Of a stretch of DNA of 64,000 nt, positions 50,982 to 61,860 are shown in pieces. Under the pieces are notes generated by a model. The model made no database searches and was not told the origin of the DNA. It saw only the letters and a list, made by a program, of their open reading frames with translations. The DNA comes from Serripes groenlandicus (Eukaryota; Mollusca; Bivalvia; Cardiida; Cardiidae), in NCBI GenBank assembly GCA_031761405.1, contig JASEVX010000007.1:30592859-30656858 (forward strand), written 5' to 3'. The first letter of the stretch is position 1. Each line of letters opens with the position of its first letter. Position numbers and translations under genes: made by a program.

Positions 50982-51169
50982 TTTCTCACATTTGCAGCAG
51001 ATGATTTTTGACAAAAGACATTGACAAAGCATAAATTAAACTATACTTATGTCACTGTGTTTTCAACTTTATTTAACAAAGACAACTTCAATGTCCTTCA
51101 TTTCATAGTATCGCCTCAATATTTTATAAGTCGTCTGCTGCAGATTTGTTTTTTGTGGGAAAGTGTTAA
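50982..51169 (+). mobile_element. Decayed TTAA-MITE with intact right end
   Basis: TTTGCAGCAGATGATTTTTG on the left; GTCGTCTGCTGCAGATTTG and TGTGGGAAAGTGTTAA on the right. Confidence 0.6.
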
Positions 51170-51249
51170 ACCTTCACTGGATTTCCCCCATCAATCACGT
51201 GTTTTTAGAAGGGACAAATCCCAGATTACCAGTCTCGCAGACAAAATAA

Positions 51250-52765
51250 ACAATCCTTAGTTCGTTTTCCTTTCATGTGTGATCTATTTGTTTAATGTCC
51301 TACTGTTAGACAATCACAATTGGCCTAGCAGAAAGAGCGCTGTGGAGTTGGTGGTGAGATATAACTCGAAAAATATAACCTGATCCCGACCATCCTTCGT
51401 GCAAAGATAATTAAGCTGCGCTATCTGCTGTTTCAACTGAACAACCCGGGAATGCTCTTTGAATGTGTTCAATTAATGGAACTGTATGTAGAACGATGTT
51501 TGTTGCAAAAGACAAAACGTCTTCTCCTCTGAAACTAACTAGTCTGATTTCAAGACAACTTGGTACACATAATAGGCCCTACTTAGATGACCGTCAACAA
51601 TATTTGTTCAAGCTATATTGATTGGTTGAAAAACATTGTTGCAAAAGGAGAAATTACTCGTTTTGAGCAATGTCTACATTTATTACAATGTTTTCAAAAG
51701 TAATCAGTTACAGAGACGTCAGTATGTGACGAAATGATTACATTCTCTCCTCCGATACTGCTTGTCTGAAGCTCAACAGAAGCACTTTGGTCAGGTGGGC
51801 GAATCAGAACCACATGACCTCTTGTTTATGTCAACTCGGCTCAACTTAACCTGCATCGTCCTTCGTTAGGTATCAACATTTTCTTTGAAAGGCTTCTCTA
51901 CCTTCTAACTTCTTGGCCAATTACACTCAAACTTCACAGACTGTAAGCAATGTGAAACTCTACAACATATAGATCAAATAGTTATATTTAATTTTTACAA
52001 ACAATTCAATGCAGGGGTTTGGTTGCCATAGCAACTAAGATAGAAAATACCTCTCTGAAACTACTTTTACGATTTTAGTATAACTTGGTAGCAATATTTA
52101 CTTGAGTTATCCTGTAAAAGATTTATTAATCTAACCACTTGGCGGATAGGGATCTGGTACCAGAGTAAAAAAATGAATAATACCTAAATGTATCTTATTT
52201 TACAATTTCTTTTTTCCAGCTCTTATGGTCGCATTAAAAAGTTTTTATTGATCCTAAGCTACCTTTGCTTCTAACTGTATAATAGTGTAAGGCAGCCTAC
52301 AAGTATATCGTAAGGGCTAAAACAAAATGTCAATTATATTATATTTTCTCTATTTTATTGATAGAATTGCGTTAGCAAGGCTTCCATGGTTTCAGATAAA
52401 GTTTTGAAGTCATGTGATGTAAATGACCGAGAACACCAAATTCAGTACGGCCAATAAAAATAGTGCAAACAAGTATTGACTGCATGACGAATGCAAACGT
52501 AAGCAAAAATCACATAAGTAAACCAAATCCACTTATTCTTGGTAACCAAATAAAATTACAAGTCTCTGAATGTGTAAATATCATATTTAAGTGTAATAAA
52601 GGATGAGGATATCACTACGCTTCCCCCTTTCATATACTCAAGTTTGTACACACTGCCTAGGCAAATTACTCTTTGTTCCCTCTGTTAACAGATATAGTTG
52701 AGTAACATAATATTTCTTCTGACAAAGTAAATTTGTTTTTGATATTTGAATAGCATTTTTTTTTA
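51250..52765. other. Long interval with diverged dispersed repeat and one MITE scrap
   Basis: At about 51515-52150 three loosely similar segments (around CTTCTCCTCTGAAACTAAC, CTTCTCTACCTTCTAACTTC and CCTCTCTGAAACTAC, each followed by a CTTGG...ACACTT/ACTTGG stretch) suggest an old roughly 0.25-0.3-kb repeat. A MITE core is at 51625-51740. The remainder is unique AT-rich DNA. Confidence 0.4.
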
Positions 52766-52774
52766 GCACTCGCA

Positions 52775-52860
52775 GATGCATTTGCAGCAGACAATTTTGA
52801 AAAATTGTGACAAAAGGAGACATTGCTCATAAAGAGCAATATCTCATTTTGCCACTATGT
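52775..52860. mobile_element. Family C-like TTAA-MITE fragment
   Basis: GCAGATGCATTTGCAGCAGA and core GGAGACATTGCTCATAAAGA with GCAATATCTC. Confidence 0.55.
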
Positions 52861-53004
52861 TTGCTATGTGGCAAAAGAAGAAAGTGCGCGGTATATGTAT
52901 TTTCTACGGATAACGTACTGTGGCATCAGAAAAGGTGAAAGTGCTTTTCTGAAGATTTCAAGATAATTTAGCAGAACTGTTCATTCAGTGACCCTCTTCA
53001 TATT

Positions 53005-54290
53005 GTTAAGTCTTATTGCAGAGAAAGGGTATGCGTGGAAAGTTTTAAATATATATAAGTCTATGTATAGTAAACTGAAGTATTGTGTTAAAATTAATGA
53101 TAACTTGACACACTACTTCGACTGTACGATAGGTGTGTCGGGAGTTCACACATTTTCTCTATATTAATAAATGATTTGATTACTTAATTGAATAAAAATA
53201 ATGATCGTGGAATATTTGTGTCTAATGATATTAATGATTAAAGTGTTTTATTATTTGCGGATGATTTATCTAGTTTTGCTGACACTGTTGTTTAATTACA
53301 AAGGCAGATAGACATAATAGAAACATTCAGTAATGGAGTAGGTCTCGAAATTAATATTGATAAAAGTAAAATTGTTGTTTTTAGAAATGGAGGAGTCTTG
53401 AAATAGTCCGAAAATGGTTCTATAAAGGCAAAGAAGTTGAAATTGTTTCAAGTTATAAATATTTAGGCGTTTATTTCACTAGCAAGTTACCATGGTATAA
53501 CACTTACAATATGTTATCGTAACAAGCTAGAAAGGCAATGTTTTACATATTGAAACTACGAAATAATTTTGGATGCTTTGAAATGAAAGACATGTTTAAA
53601 ATATTCGATGCATCTGTCAAACCCATACTGTGCTACGGTTCACAGATTCGGGGATACCAATAGATTGAAAAACTTCAAAAAGTACACATTCAATTTTGTA
53701 AGAATGATATGTTGCCTTTCTACAAATATTTGTGATTCTCTTGCATAAGGTGAATGTGGTAGAATGCCATTGTGTATTACATACATGCCGCCAAACCATT
53801 AAGTACTGGTTAAATATTATTCGTATGGATAACAAAAGATACCCAAAACAATGTTAATACATGTAACTGGATGAATCTGGACTACATGGGCTACATTTAT
53901 AAAGGTTATTTCTTTTAGATATGGATTCGGACATGTTTGGATATTTCATGATGTTGGTAATGATAAAGAATTTCTAAAAGTCTTTACGCAAAGAATAAAA
54001 TATGTTTTCACATAAAATTGGCATAGTTATATTAACGCAACCCCAAAAGCATTACATTATAAAACACTTCACATCTCTGTTAACACACCCACTCTATTCC
54101 AACACTGATATTTCCTATGTCTTAAAGCGAACTTTGTCAAATGTTCCTCATATGATCTAATGATTGAAAAGGGAAGACATTTATCCATAAATCGAAATTT
54201 CAGATTCTGTCAAATTTGTGAAAAACAAAATATTCTACTTACGGTACTTTCAGTACTTTGATTATCACCGTTAGAGCTGAAAAGAAAATG
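53005..54290 (+). pseudogene. Non-LTR (LINE) reverse transcriptase remnant
   Basis: The frame is broken many times, but conserved blocks appear in order: GKVLNIYKSMYSKLKYCVK-like (about 53038-53080), the catalytic LFADDL (53251-53268), YKYLGVYF (53454-53477), ARKAMFYILKLRNNF (about 53530-53575), VKPILCYGSQIRGY (about 53615-53660) and a late Cys pair (CQIC, about 54206). This order is that of the 3' half of a CR1/Jockey-like LINE ORF2. No endonuclease part is present; it is 5' truncated and dead. Confidence 0.8.
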
Positions 54291-54459
54291 CTCTTTTTTT
54301 CCTCATGTTTTACTATTACATCAGTTTGTTACTCTGATGCCAATGGTGCACACTTTTAATCAGTGCTGATCCAATTAAAAACTATATTTCACAGATATGC
54401 GCCATTGTGACCCCTTCCGCAACTCCTACAATTTCCAGATGGTTTAAAATTGGAAGTCT

Positions 54460-54670
54460 TAAACAATAAATCTGCAGTTTTGACCTTTAACACATCTAGG
54501 CGAAAATATGGAAAATCTACTTAAATGAAAGTGAAATAATTGAAAAGAGTTGAAACATTGTAACAAAAAGAGAAATTGCTCATAATGAGTCATTTCTCCT
54601 TTTGTCACAATATTTTCAATAGTCGTCTGCTACAGTGACGTCAGAAAGCGTCTGCATGTGATTAAGATAT
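54460..54670 (-). mobile_element. Decayed family B TTAA-MITE
   Basis: AACAATAAATCTGCAG, core AGAAATTGCTCATAATGAGT, and GTCTGCTACAGTGACGTCAG. Further scraps occur at 54695-54875. Confidence 0.55.
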
Positions 54671-55109
54671 TCTAACAGGTAATGAGTACACAGGTATATT
54701 TGACGACTATTGAAAACATAATGGCAAGAGGAAAAAATGATTATAAACAAATAATTTCTGCTTTAGCAATAATTTAATCTTTTGTTCTTTCATTTGAAGA
54801 GGTTTTCCCTATACTGGATTGATGTTTTCAACGCCGTTTGATGCAGATGTGTCGTATTAGCGGAATGATTAAATCGGTCCACAAGTAAACCTACCTTCAA
54901 GTTAAACCGGAAATGCAATGCTGAGAATCTGCGGTATTTGAACTTAGATTAAAAAAACATAGAACGAATCTTTCTTTAAACCTATAACTATATTTCTTCT
55001 TTTCCCATATTGTTTTAAGTCATCTGCTGTGTTGTAATCAAGTCGCACAGTACAGGCCCTTAATCCACGATATCGTTCTAATTACTCAAGGAAACTTTTA
55101 AGAATGCAC

Positions 55110-55342
55110 AATTATCCCTTTCCCACGTGCAGATGCGTTTTGACTCCTAAGCAGCAGACGACTTTTGAAAACCTTGTGGCCAAAGGTGAAATTGCTTATG
55201 ATGAGCAATTTCACCCTTGGCCACAATGTTTTCAACTTTATTTAACAATTAAGCTATCTTTTATAGAGTTTTCAGGTTTTTTGTCAATTATGTTTTCAAA
55301 GTCGTCTGCTGCAGATTTGTTGTATGCGGGAAAAGGGATAAG
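55110..55342 (+). mobile_element. Family C TTAA-MITE, near complete
   Basis: Left TTATCCCTTTCCCACGTGCA, core GGCCAAAGGTGAAATTGCTT with CACCCTTGGCC, right GTATGCGGGAAAAGGGATAA. Confidence 0.8.
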
Positions 55343-55510
55343 GTTTTGAGGTCAAACATAGCGGTTTGTCACTAATCTGCACTGCCTTCATTGCATCTTC
55401 TATATCAAAACAACTTGACGTGTAACCAAACTACTTGTACGTTAATTGAACTTTACATTTTGCCACAGCAGAGCCAATAGGACCCCAAATCGCAAAACGC
55501 AGCTCATATA

Positions 55511-55640
55511 ACTGATTTACAATGTAGACGCTGACCACTGTAGTGAGGCCCATATTGGTGATATTTACACTGATTTACAATGTAGACGCTGATAACTGTA
55601 GTGAGGCCCATATTGGTGATATTTACACTGATTACATGTT
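55511..55640. repeat. 58-bp tandem repeat, 2.2 units
   Basis: ACTGATTTACAATGTAGACG starts at 55511 and 55569, with a partial third start at 55627. Confidence 0.85.
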
Positions 55641-55661
55641 CGTATGGAGTGCCATATCGAT

Positions 55662-55921
55662 ATCAGTCCCGCTAGAAAACCAACATTGTTGACTCTGCGT
55701 AAAATATCGACCCGGATCAGCCTAAGCATGCCGCGCAGGCTAACCCGAACAGACACTTTTCTCCTCTTGTGGATTTTCTGTTTCAGGAATCATTACTCTA
55801 TACCTCTATCCCCCTGAGACGCAATTTGTCGGCCCGGATTAGTGTGCGCGGACGGCGCAGGCTGATCTTGATCGATATTTTACGCAGAGGCCATTATGTT
55901 GGTTTTCTCTTGGGTCGGCTC
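55662..55921 (-). repeat. Family 2 MITE, inverted orientation (260 bp)
   Basis: Left CAGTCCCGCTAGAAAACCAA, right GGTTTTCTCTTGGGTCGGCT; central TCAGGAATCATTACTCTATA is the reverse of the other copies. Confidence 0.82.
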
Positions 55922-56019
55922 TTAATACGAGTCGCATCTAGCAGTTTAGGGTTTTATAGACCCTCCGTAACGGGATCATTTTAAAGTACAGTGGCGTTCA
56001 ATGCGTATATTTGATTAGA

Positions 56020-56100
56020 ATAATGTTTTACACCGCTTTCAACAATATTTCAGTTATATGACGGCGTTTCTTTTGGTAAGTTACCACTACACCGATCCAT
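56020..56100 (-). mobile_element. SINE 3' fragment
   Basis: AATGTTTTACACCGCTTTCA and CAGTTATATGACGGCG. Confidence 0.45.
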
Positions 56101-56117
56101 TCAGCCTGACACCAGCG

Positions 56118-56242
56118 AATCAGTCGTAATGCTTATCACACAATCAGTCGTAATGCTGATCACACAATCAGTCGTAATGCTTATCACACAATCAGTCGTA
56201 TTGCTTATCACACAATCAGTCGTAATGCTTATCACACAATCC
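56118..56242. repeat. 24-bp minisatellite, five units
   Basis: AATCAGTCGTAATGCTTATC followed by ACAC, repeated with one or two substitutions per unit. Confidence 0.92.
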
Positions 56243-56474
56243 TAAGCGCCAAGGATGCACAGCCATTACTTCCAATTCTAAAGAATATTGTATGACCAAG
56301 CCGGGGTCAAACATATGCATTGGTGTGTATATAACATATAGGCGATATAACACATAGGCGGACAGGACAGAGAAGACTAAGGTGAGACTGTGTGTATACA
56401 GAGGCTCACCCGAGTCTTCCATGTACGCAGATGCACGAAGAACCCAATTCGCTCGACGCGGCTCATATACAATA

Positions 56475-56506
<32 letters not shown>
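56475..56506. repeat. Poly-G tract of 32 bases
   Basis: An uninterrupted G run following AATA. It could form G-quadruplexes; its true length is uncertain in any assembly. Confidence 0.9.
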
Positions 56507-56759
56507 CTTGGTTGACTCAGTATGAAAGTATCAGATGATGCTTTTGAAGTGTGACCGCTATTCATGTGTTATATAATGTCAATAATCGCTTTTCCTTTGA
56601 AGTTCAATAACAAGTTGGTCTGTCTACCAGTGCAGTCTGGTGCATGTGCACAAATTCAATAATGAAATCGATCTGCGCATATGGAAACGGAGCACTCTTT
56701 GAAGTCTGATATTTTTTATTCACATTTGATGGAATATTTGATTAAGTCTTTTCATCGTC

Positions 56760-57255
56760 CCTTTACAAGCGTTTTAAAACCCTTTACCCCCTCAATCTCG
56801 CTTAAGCCTTTTCTCTCAGATCAACGCAAATCTCTGTTGCTGATGACTTCGAAAGAATCTAGGCAAAAATATTGAAAATCTTGTTTATAAATTAAATAAA
56901 TGAGGGTTGCCAATTCGGTCTTGGTTCAACCATGTGATGAAGTTTGAAGGTTAATATCGCCATATAGTTGCATATCATCGACTTTCAGGGAAAATAACCG
57001 AAGAAACCCCCACAATATTAAAAAAAAAAAAAAAACCGGCATTCTACCTTAACAAAACCTTAATAGAAAGCATAACATTTTGATTTTTTTTTGTTTTAAT
57101 CGATCAAAATATTAAAATACAAAATATGGAAAATTATTAACTTCCATGGTCGTGGTATATGAAGTTGTTCTTCCCGTTCTTTCATGATGGGAACTCTGTT
57201 ATGATACATACAGTAATGATGTGTCATCTATTTATTTAATAAATAGGCCTTGTAA
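56760..57255. other. Decayed MITE scrap and AT-rich unique DNA
   Basis: Around 56785-56885 CTTTACCCCCTCAATCTCGC and AGGCAAAAATATTG recall a MITE. An A run (about 57019-57035) is also present. No gene. Confidence 0.4.
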
Positions 57256-57256
57256 C

Positions 57257-57489
57257 ATTTACCCTTTCCCTCATATAGACGCTTTCTGACGCCTTTGCAG
57301 GAGACGGGTTTTTGAAAACATAGTGACAAAAGAAGAAATTGCTCAAAACGAGCAATTTCTCCTTTTGCCACAATGTTTTCCACTTTTTAGTCATAGGTTA
57401 TCCATTCAATTATAGAGATTTTCTATTTTTTGACAAAATATGTTGAAAGTCGTCTGCTGTAGAATTGTCATATGAGGGAAAGGGTTTAA
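57257..57489 (+). mobile_element. Family A TTAA-MITE (233 bp)
   Basis: Left TTTACCCTTTCCCTCATATA, core GAAATTGCTCAAAACGAGCA, right GAGGGAAAGGGTTTAA. Confidence 0.85.
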
Positions 57490-57647
57490 AAGGTCTCTAT
57501 ACGAGCCACGTTACACGAAAACCGATCTTTGGTCATTTGCGACCAGTGAAGACCCTGATAAGCCTGCACCTTCAGTGCAGCCAGATCACGATCTTCCCTG
57601 TTCGCCATCTAGTCGTACCAGCATCCTTGAATTGTGTGAATAAGACG

Positions 57648-57851
57648 ACTTCTGACGCCTCTGCAGCAGACAACTTTTGGAAAAAAACAGTGTGGAAAAG
57701 GTGAAATTGCTAAATTTTACCATTTGCCACACTGTTTTCAACTCTATTTAATGCTCAAACTTTCATTTATAGGTCTAACATATTTTAGACTTTGTACGTT
57801 TTTTGTTCAAAGTCGTCTGCTATTGATTTGTTGTATGTGGGAAAGTGTCAA
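57648..57851 (+). mobile_element. Family B-like TTAA-MITE, left end lost
   Basis: GACGCCTCTGCAGCAGACAA, a reduced core GTGAAATTGCTAAATTTTAC, and GTATGTGGGAAAGTGTCAA. Confidence 0.65.
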
Positions 57852-57973
57852 CGATAGTGATTTGATCGTAAATACTATATATTTATGTCCATAACTCTGA
57901 AGGTCATGGCCCTTTTAGAATTGACCCTTTTTGAATGTTTTCATTATAGAGTTTAAGGGACTGACTCATTTAT

Positions 57974-58165
57974 TCAACCCTTTCCCACATACAAACAAAA
58001 ATCTGCAGCAGACGAATGTGGAAACATCAAGTCGAAAATATGGAAATTCTGTAAACGTTGGAGTATACGCAGTAATTAGAGAAGAAAATACTGTGACAAA
58101 AGGAGAAACAGCTCATCATGTGGAATTTCTACCTATACCACTTTAACAGTCATCTGCTGAAGATG
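57974..58165 (-). mobile_element. Family B TTAA-MITE, right end cut by a LINE tail
   Basis: TTCAACCCTTTCCCACATAC to GCTGAAGATGCGTCTTTAAT, where the LINE 3' end begins. Confidence 0.65.
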
Positions 58166-58171
58166 CGTCTT

Positions 58172-58330
58172 TAATAAGTGAGTAAGTAAGTAAGTAAATT
58201 GTTTATTATTGTGACATGTGTCAACAATTTATAATATACATTCATAATTTAACAATACTTTTTGATAGAGTCCACCCGGCCCCATGGGCCTATACGTCAC
58301 CAAAGAATATATGTTACAGTTTATGCATCA
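58172..58330 (-). mobile_element. LINE 3' end with (TTAC)n tail
   Basis: On the minus strand: GGCCCATGGGGCCGGGTGGA, GACACATGTCACAATAATAA, then (CTTA)n. A short tandem tail and strong 5' truncation are typical of CR1/RTE-like LINEs; family not identified. Confidence 0.6.
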
Positions 58331-58499
58331 TACAAAAATACATGTCATGGATTAGTATATACACAGCATCTTTCTGTTGGATAGCGTTAAGGTCACGCAT
58401 TTCAAACGACGTTAGTTATTATAAATATTACATTAAGTGACAACTAAACAATCCAATACCGATGTGACTCAATGTGTTTCATAGCTCATTTTGTAGAGC

Positions 58500-58731
58500 T
58501 TAACCCTTTCCCTCATACCACAATTCTGCAGCAGACGACTTTGAACATATTTTGTCAAAAAATGAGAAAATCTCTTTAATTGAATGGATAACCTATGACT
58601 GAAAGTGGAAACCATTGTGGCAAAAGGAGAAATTGCTCGTTTTGAGCAAATTCATCTTTTGTCACTCTGTTTTTAAAAAACCATCTGCTGCAGAGGTGCA
58701 CAGAAAGCGTCTATACGAAGAAAAGGGTTAA
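58500..58731 (-). mobile_element. Family A TTAA-MITE, complete (232 bp)
   Basis: TTAA-bounded; core GAGAAATTGCTCGTTTTGAG; right terminus GAAGAAAAGGG. Confidence 0.85.
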
Positions 58732-58901
58732 ACTATGCAGAAATGAGCTTACAGGGTAATTCTATCATGTAACATAATACCTACCAAATGAGTAAGACAT
58801 TATTTCACAATATATGGATAACAAATCTATATATTGAAATTTCATGTTTGTAATTATTTTCACTTTTACACACTTCTTTTATTACTAGTATTTTGAATTT
58901 T

Positions 58902-59120
58902 TTAACATTTCCCATATACAACAGCAGACGACTTTGGAAACATAACGTCCGTCAAAGATATGGAAAATTATTTCTATATTTGAAAGAATTACTTGAATAA
59001 AGTTGGAAACATTGTGTCAAAAGGAGAATTTACTCATTTAAAGCAATTTTTCAATTTATCATAATGTCACAAGTTTTCAAAAGTCGTCTGCTGCAGAGGC
59101 ATCATAAAGTGTCTGAATGA
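58902..59120 (-). mobile_element. Family B TTAA-MITE, right end damaged
   Basis: Left TTAACATTTCCCATATACAA; inner pair ACAGCAGACGAC and GTCGTCTGCTGCAG; it ends GTGTCTGAATGATACAT. Confidence 0.65.
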
Positions 59121-59208
59121 TACATAAACTTATGCATCATCAACCTGCAGCACATTGTCATATCATTTTCGTCTGTAGATGCATTAAATGCATCTGCAAG
59201 TGGAAAAG

Positions 59209-59400
59209 GTTTAAACCTGCCAACAAACAGACGACTATTAAAACACATGAAAAAGAATGCTCTCTGTAAGTGGATGTATTATTATTGAATGAAATTGAAT
59301 TCATTGTGACAAAAGAAGAAATTGCTCATTATGAGGAAGTTTTAATTCGCCACAATGTTTTCAAAAGTCATCTGCTGCAGAGGCGTTATAAAGCGTATAA
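59209..59400 (-). mobile_element. Family B TTAA-MITE, degraded
   Basis: TTAAACCTGCCAACAAACAG, core GAAGAAATTGCTCATTATGA, and CATCTGCTGCAGAGGCGT. Confidence 0.6.
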
Positions 59401-59476
59401 TTTACTTCATATACCCCCCTCCCCCTCCCCGACAGTATTAAAAGCAGACGAATCTAATAACATAACAGATAAACGG

Positions 59477-59717
59477 TTAACCCTTTCACATTTGGAGACA
59501 CTATCTGACGCATCTACAGTGAACAACTTTTTGAAAATATTGTGGCATAAGGAGAAATAGCTCCAAATGAGTTGTTACTTTCCTTCAGCCTCAATGTTTA
59601 AAACTCAATTATATAAGTATTATTTCATTTATAGAAGTCCCATATTTTGCCTATATGTTATGAAAGTCGATTGCTGCAGTTACATCAAAATGTATCTCTC
59701 CGTGTGGGAAATGCTTA
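59477..59717 (+). mobile_element. Family B/C TTAA-MITE
   Basis: Left TTAACCCTTTCACATTTGGA; core GGAGAAATAGCTCCAAATGA; right CCGTGTGGGAAATGCTTA. Confidence 0.7.
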
Positions 59718-59893
59718 TCCCTTTCAAATATACAGACGCTTTCTGACGCTTCTGCAATTTCCGTTTTTTTCCACAATGTTTTCAACTGTATTGAAACTCA
59801 TCCTTTAATTCAGAGACATTTCCCCTATATTTGCCAAGATATTTTCAAAGTCCTCTGCTTCAGATGTGTTGTATGTAGGAAAGAGTGAAATAA
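59716..59893 (+). mobile_element. TTAA-MITE with left-arm deletion, abutting the previous copy
   Basis: TTATCCCTTTCAAATATACA, GACGCTTCTGCAATTTCCG (arm fused to core), and TGTATGTAGGAAAGAGT. Confidence 0.6.
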
Positions 59894-60069
59894 ATTTCTC
59901 CAAACGTTTCTGTTTTATTGTCAATAGATCAATGGAGCATTGAATTATTTCCTCATGTATCCATAAAAACTGTATCCGTAACAACATTTTATGAGACATT
60001 TATTGCACCCAGTTACCAAACCGCCGGATTGCCTTTCAGAGACATGGTTATTAGTGGGGGTATTATTAT

Positions 60070-60190
60070 TCAGCAATTTGTTGCTTGCAAACACTGTTGT
60101 GAGGAGTACTGGTGTGAGGAAGCCAGGAGATACATGTGTGGGTGAACTGGCCGCCGTGCTATGACTGAACACTTCTTGAACCATATAAAT
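60070..60190 (+). mobile_element. SINE 3' half
   Basis: TTGCTTGCAAACACTGTTGT, GAGGAGTACTGGTGTGAGGA and GGTGAACTGGCCGCCGTGCT. Confidence 0.6.
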
Positions 60191-60194
60191 CAAT

Positions 60195-60520
60195 TCAGCA
60201 ATATTGACATAATCCTGAACTTTGTGAAAATACGTAGATTATCGTACATACTCGTATATGTATACCTTTTATAAGCATCGTCAACGAATGTTGCCTTTAG
60301 TCATTTACAATATGGCAAAGATAGAGAAGTGCATATAAAGAAAAGACAAAGCCAAAGGAAAATAATATGTATAGTATCGTACATACATGTTTATATTTTA
60401 TGAGCACCGGCAAAGTACATTTTCTTGAGTCATTTACAATTTAAATATTTAAGTAACACATTCTTAAGATTAGCAAAAGAGAACAAAAATATAAGAAATC
60501 AAAGGAAAGGTGATATAAAT
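60195..60520. other. AT-rich stretch with a loose direct repeat
   Basis: TATCGTACATAC and CAAAG-AAAAGAA-A motifs recur at about 60240/60370 and 60320/60470, suggesting an old roughly 130-bp duplication. Confidence 0.35.
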
Positions 60521-60524
60521 GCTG

Positions 60525-61085
60525 CTATGCTGGGTAAAATGGTGCGCTGTACGGTCAAATGATGAACTGATGGACTGTTTTGGGAAAAAATGGTATACTG
60601 CTGGATAAATTGATGCACGGTACGGTAAACTGGTATACTGCTGGGTAAATTGATGAACTGTTGGGTAACAATGTATATTGCATGGTAAATTGATGCACTG
60701 TTGGGTAAAATGGTATATTGCTGGAAAATTAATGCACTGTTAGGTAAAATGGTTTACTGCTGGGTAAATTAATGGAATGTTGGGTAAAATGATATACTGC
60801 TGGGTAAATTGATACACTGTTGGGTAAAATGGTATACTGCATGGTAAATTTGATGCACTGTTTGGTGAAATGAATTACTGCTGGGCAAATTGATGCACTG
60901 TTTGGTAAAATGGTATACTGCTAGGAAAAGTGTTGGACTGTTGGATAAACTGGTATACTGCTGGGTTAATTGATGCAATGTTAGGTAAATTGGTATACTG
61001 CTGGGTTAATTGATGCAATGTTAGGTAAATTGGTATACTGCTGGGTAAATTGATGCACTGTTAGGTAAAATGGTATACTGCAGGG
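60525..61085. repeat. Minisatellite block 1: about 40-bp dimeric units
   Basis: TGGTATACTGCTGGGTAAAT alternates with TGATGCACTGTTGGGTAAAA, two diverged 19-20-bp halves forming a dimer, about 14 times. The open frames on the minus strand are by-products. Confidence 0.88.
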
Positions 61086-61435
61086 TAAATGTTGCACTGC
61101 TGCGTAAATGTTGCACCGCTGGGTTTATGTTGCATCGCTGGGTAAATGTTGCACTGCAGGGTAAATGTTGCACTGCTGCGTAAATGTTGCACTGCTGGGT
61201 AATCTCTCTCTGCTTGGTAAATGTTGTACTGCTGGATAAATGTTGCACTGCTTGGCAAATGTTGCACTGCTTTGTAAATATTGCACTGCTTAGTAAACAT
61301 TGCACTGCTGCGTAAATGTTGCACTGCTGGATAAAATGTTGCACTGCTGCATAAATGTTGCACTCCTGCGTAAATGTTGCACTGCTGCGTAAATGTTGTA
61401 CTGCTGCGTAAATGTTGCACTGCGGTGTAAAACGG
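61086..61435. repeat. Minisatellite block 2: 19-bp monomeric units
   Basis: GTAAATGTTGCACTGCTGC repeats about 18 times with substitutions. It is continuous with and related to block 1 (shared CTGCTGGGTAAAT), but without the dimer pattern. Confidence 0.88.
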
Positions 61436-61576
61436 CGCGTCAACCCTCCTATTTTTTTCAACATTAACAAGATTTACATGTATCCCGACTATTTCACGGA
61501 AGCACTATAATGTCGCCACATTGTCTGTGTGTGGGTGCGTCTGCTTGAACTGTTTCATCTCTCGGCGATTTCTGAG

Positions 61577-61583
61577 TATATAA
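61577..61583 (+). promoter_or_regulatory. TATA box of a candidate promoter
   Basis: TATATAA lies 28 bases upstream of the A of an initiator-like TTTCAGTACC (A at 61605). That is the canonical spacing for RNA polymerase II core promoters. No repeat family covers this region. Confidence 0.45.
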
Positions 61584-61680
61584 CGGAACGTAACAGGACG
61601 TTTCAGTACCGAGAGATAATCATATTATCAGACTATACAGGCTCGTTATTATTAGCTCACCGGGACTTTATGTTTCCACT

Positions 61681-61779
61681 ATGTCGTTAGTGTCGACAGC
61701 GTTTGCACACTATGTAGGTTTTGAATTACCACCAGCCGTCAAGCTACTGTGTCCTGCTGACAGTTCTTGTTTTACAATG
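61681..61779 (+). CDS. Candidate first coding exon (33 codons) of an unidentified gene
   Basis: ATG at 61681, 76 bases after the predicted start of transcription, opens MSLVSTAFAHYVGFELPPAV and continues to SSCFTM, where ATG-GTATGG gives a usable splice donor at 61780. Read through, the frame ends at TAA 61858-61860 after 59 codons, the last 26 turning hydrophobic and AT-rich, as intron sequence would. I do not recognise the peptide. The rest of the gene would lie beyond 62 kb and probably beyond the window. Confidence 0.35.
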
Positions 61780-61860
61780 GTATGGCCATTACATATTTTA
61801 CAACCCATTCGAGCAGCATTCATCACTTTTTTTTATATCGATTTATTTGTTTTTGTGTAA

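Noticed and set aside
56118..56242. CRISPR-like array (24-bp repeats)
   Set aside because: The repeats are directly tandem with no unique spacers, and the genome is eukaryotic.
60769..61470. Minus-strand frames of up to 149 codons across the minisatellite
   Set aside because: The 19-bp period shifts frame each unit and the products are simple Q/C/N/A-rich repeats; open by composition only.
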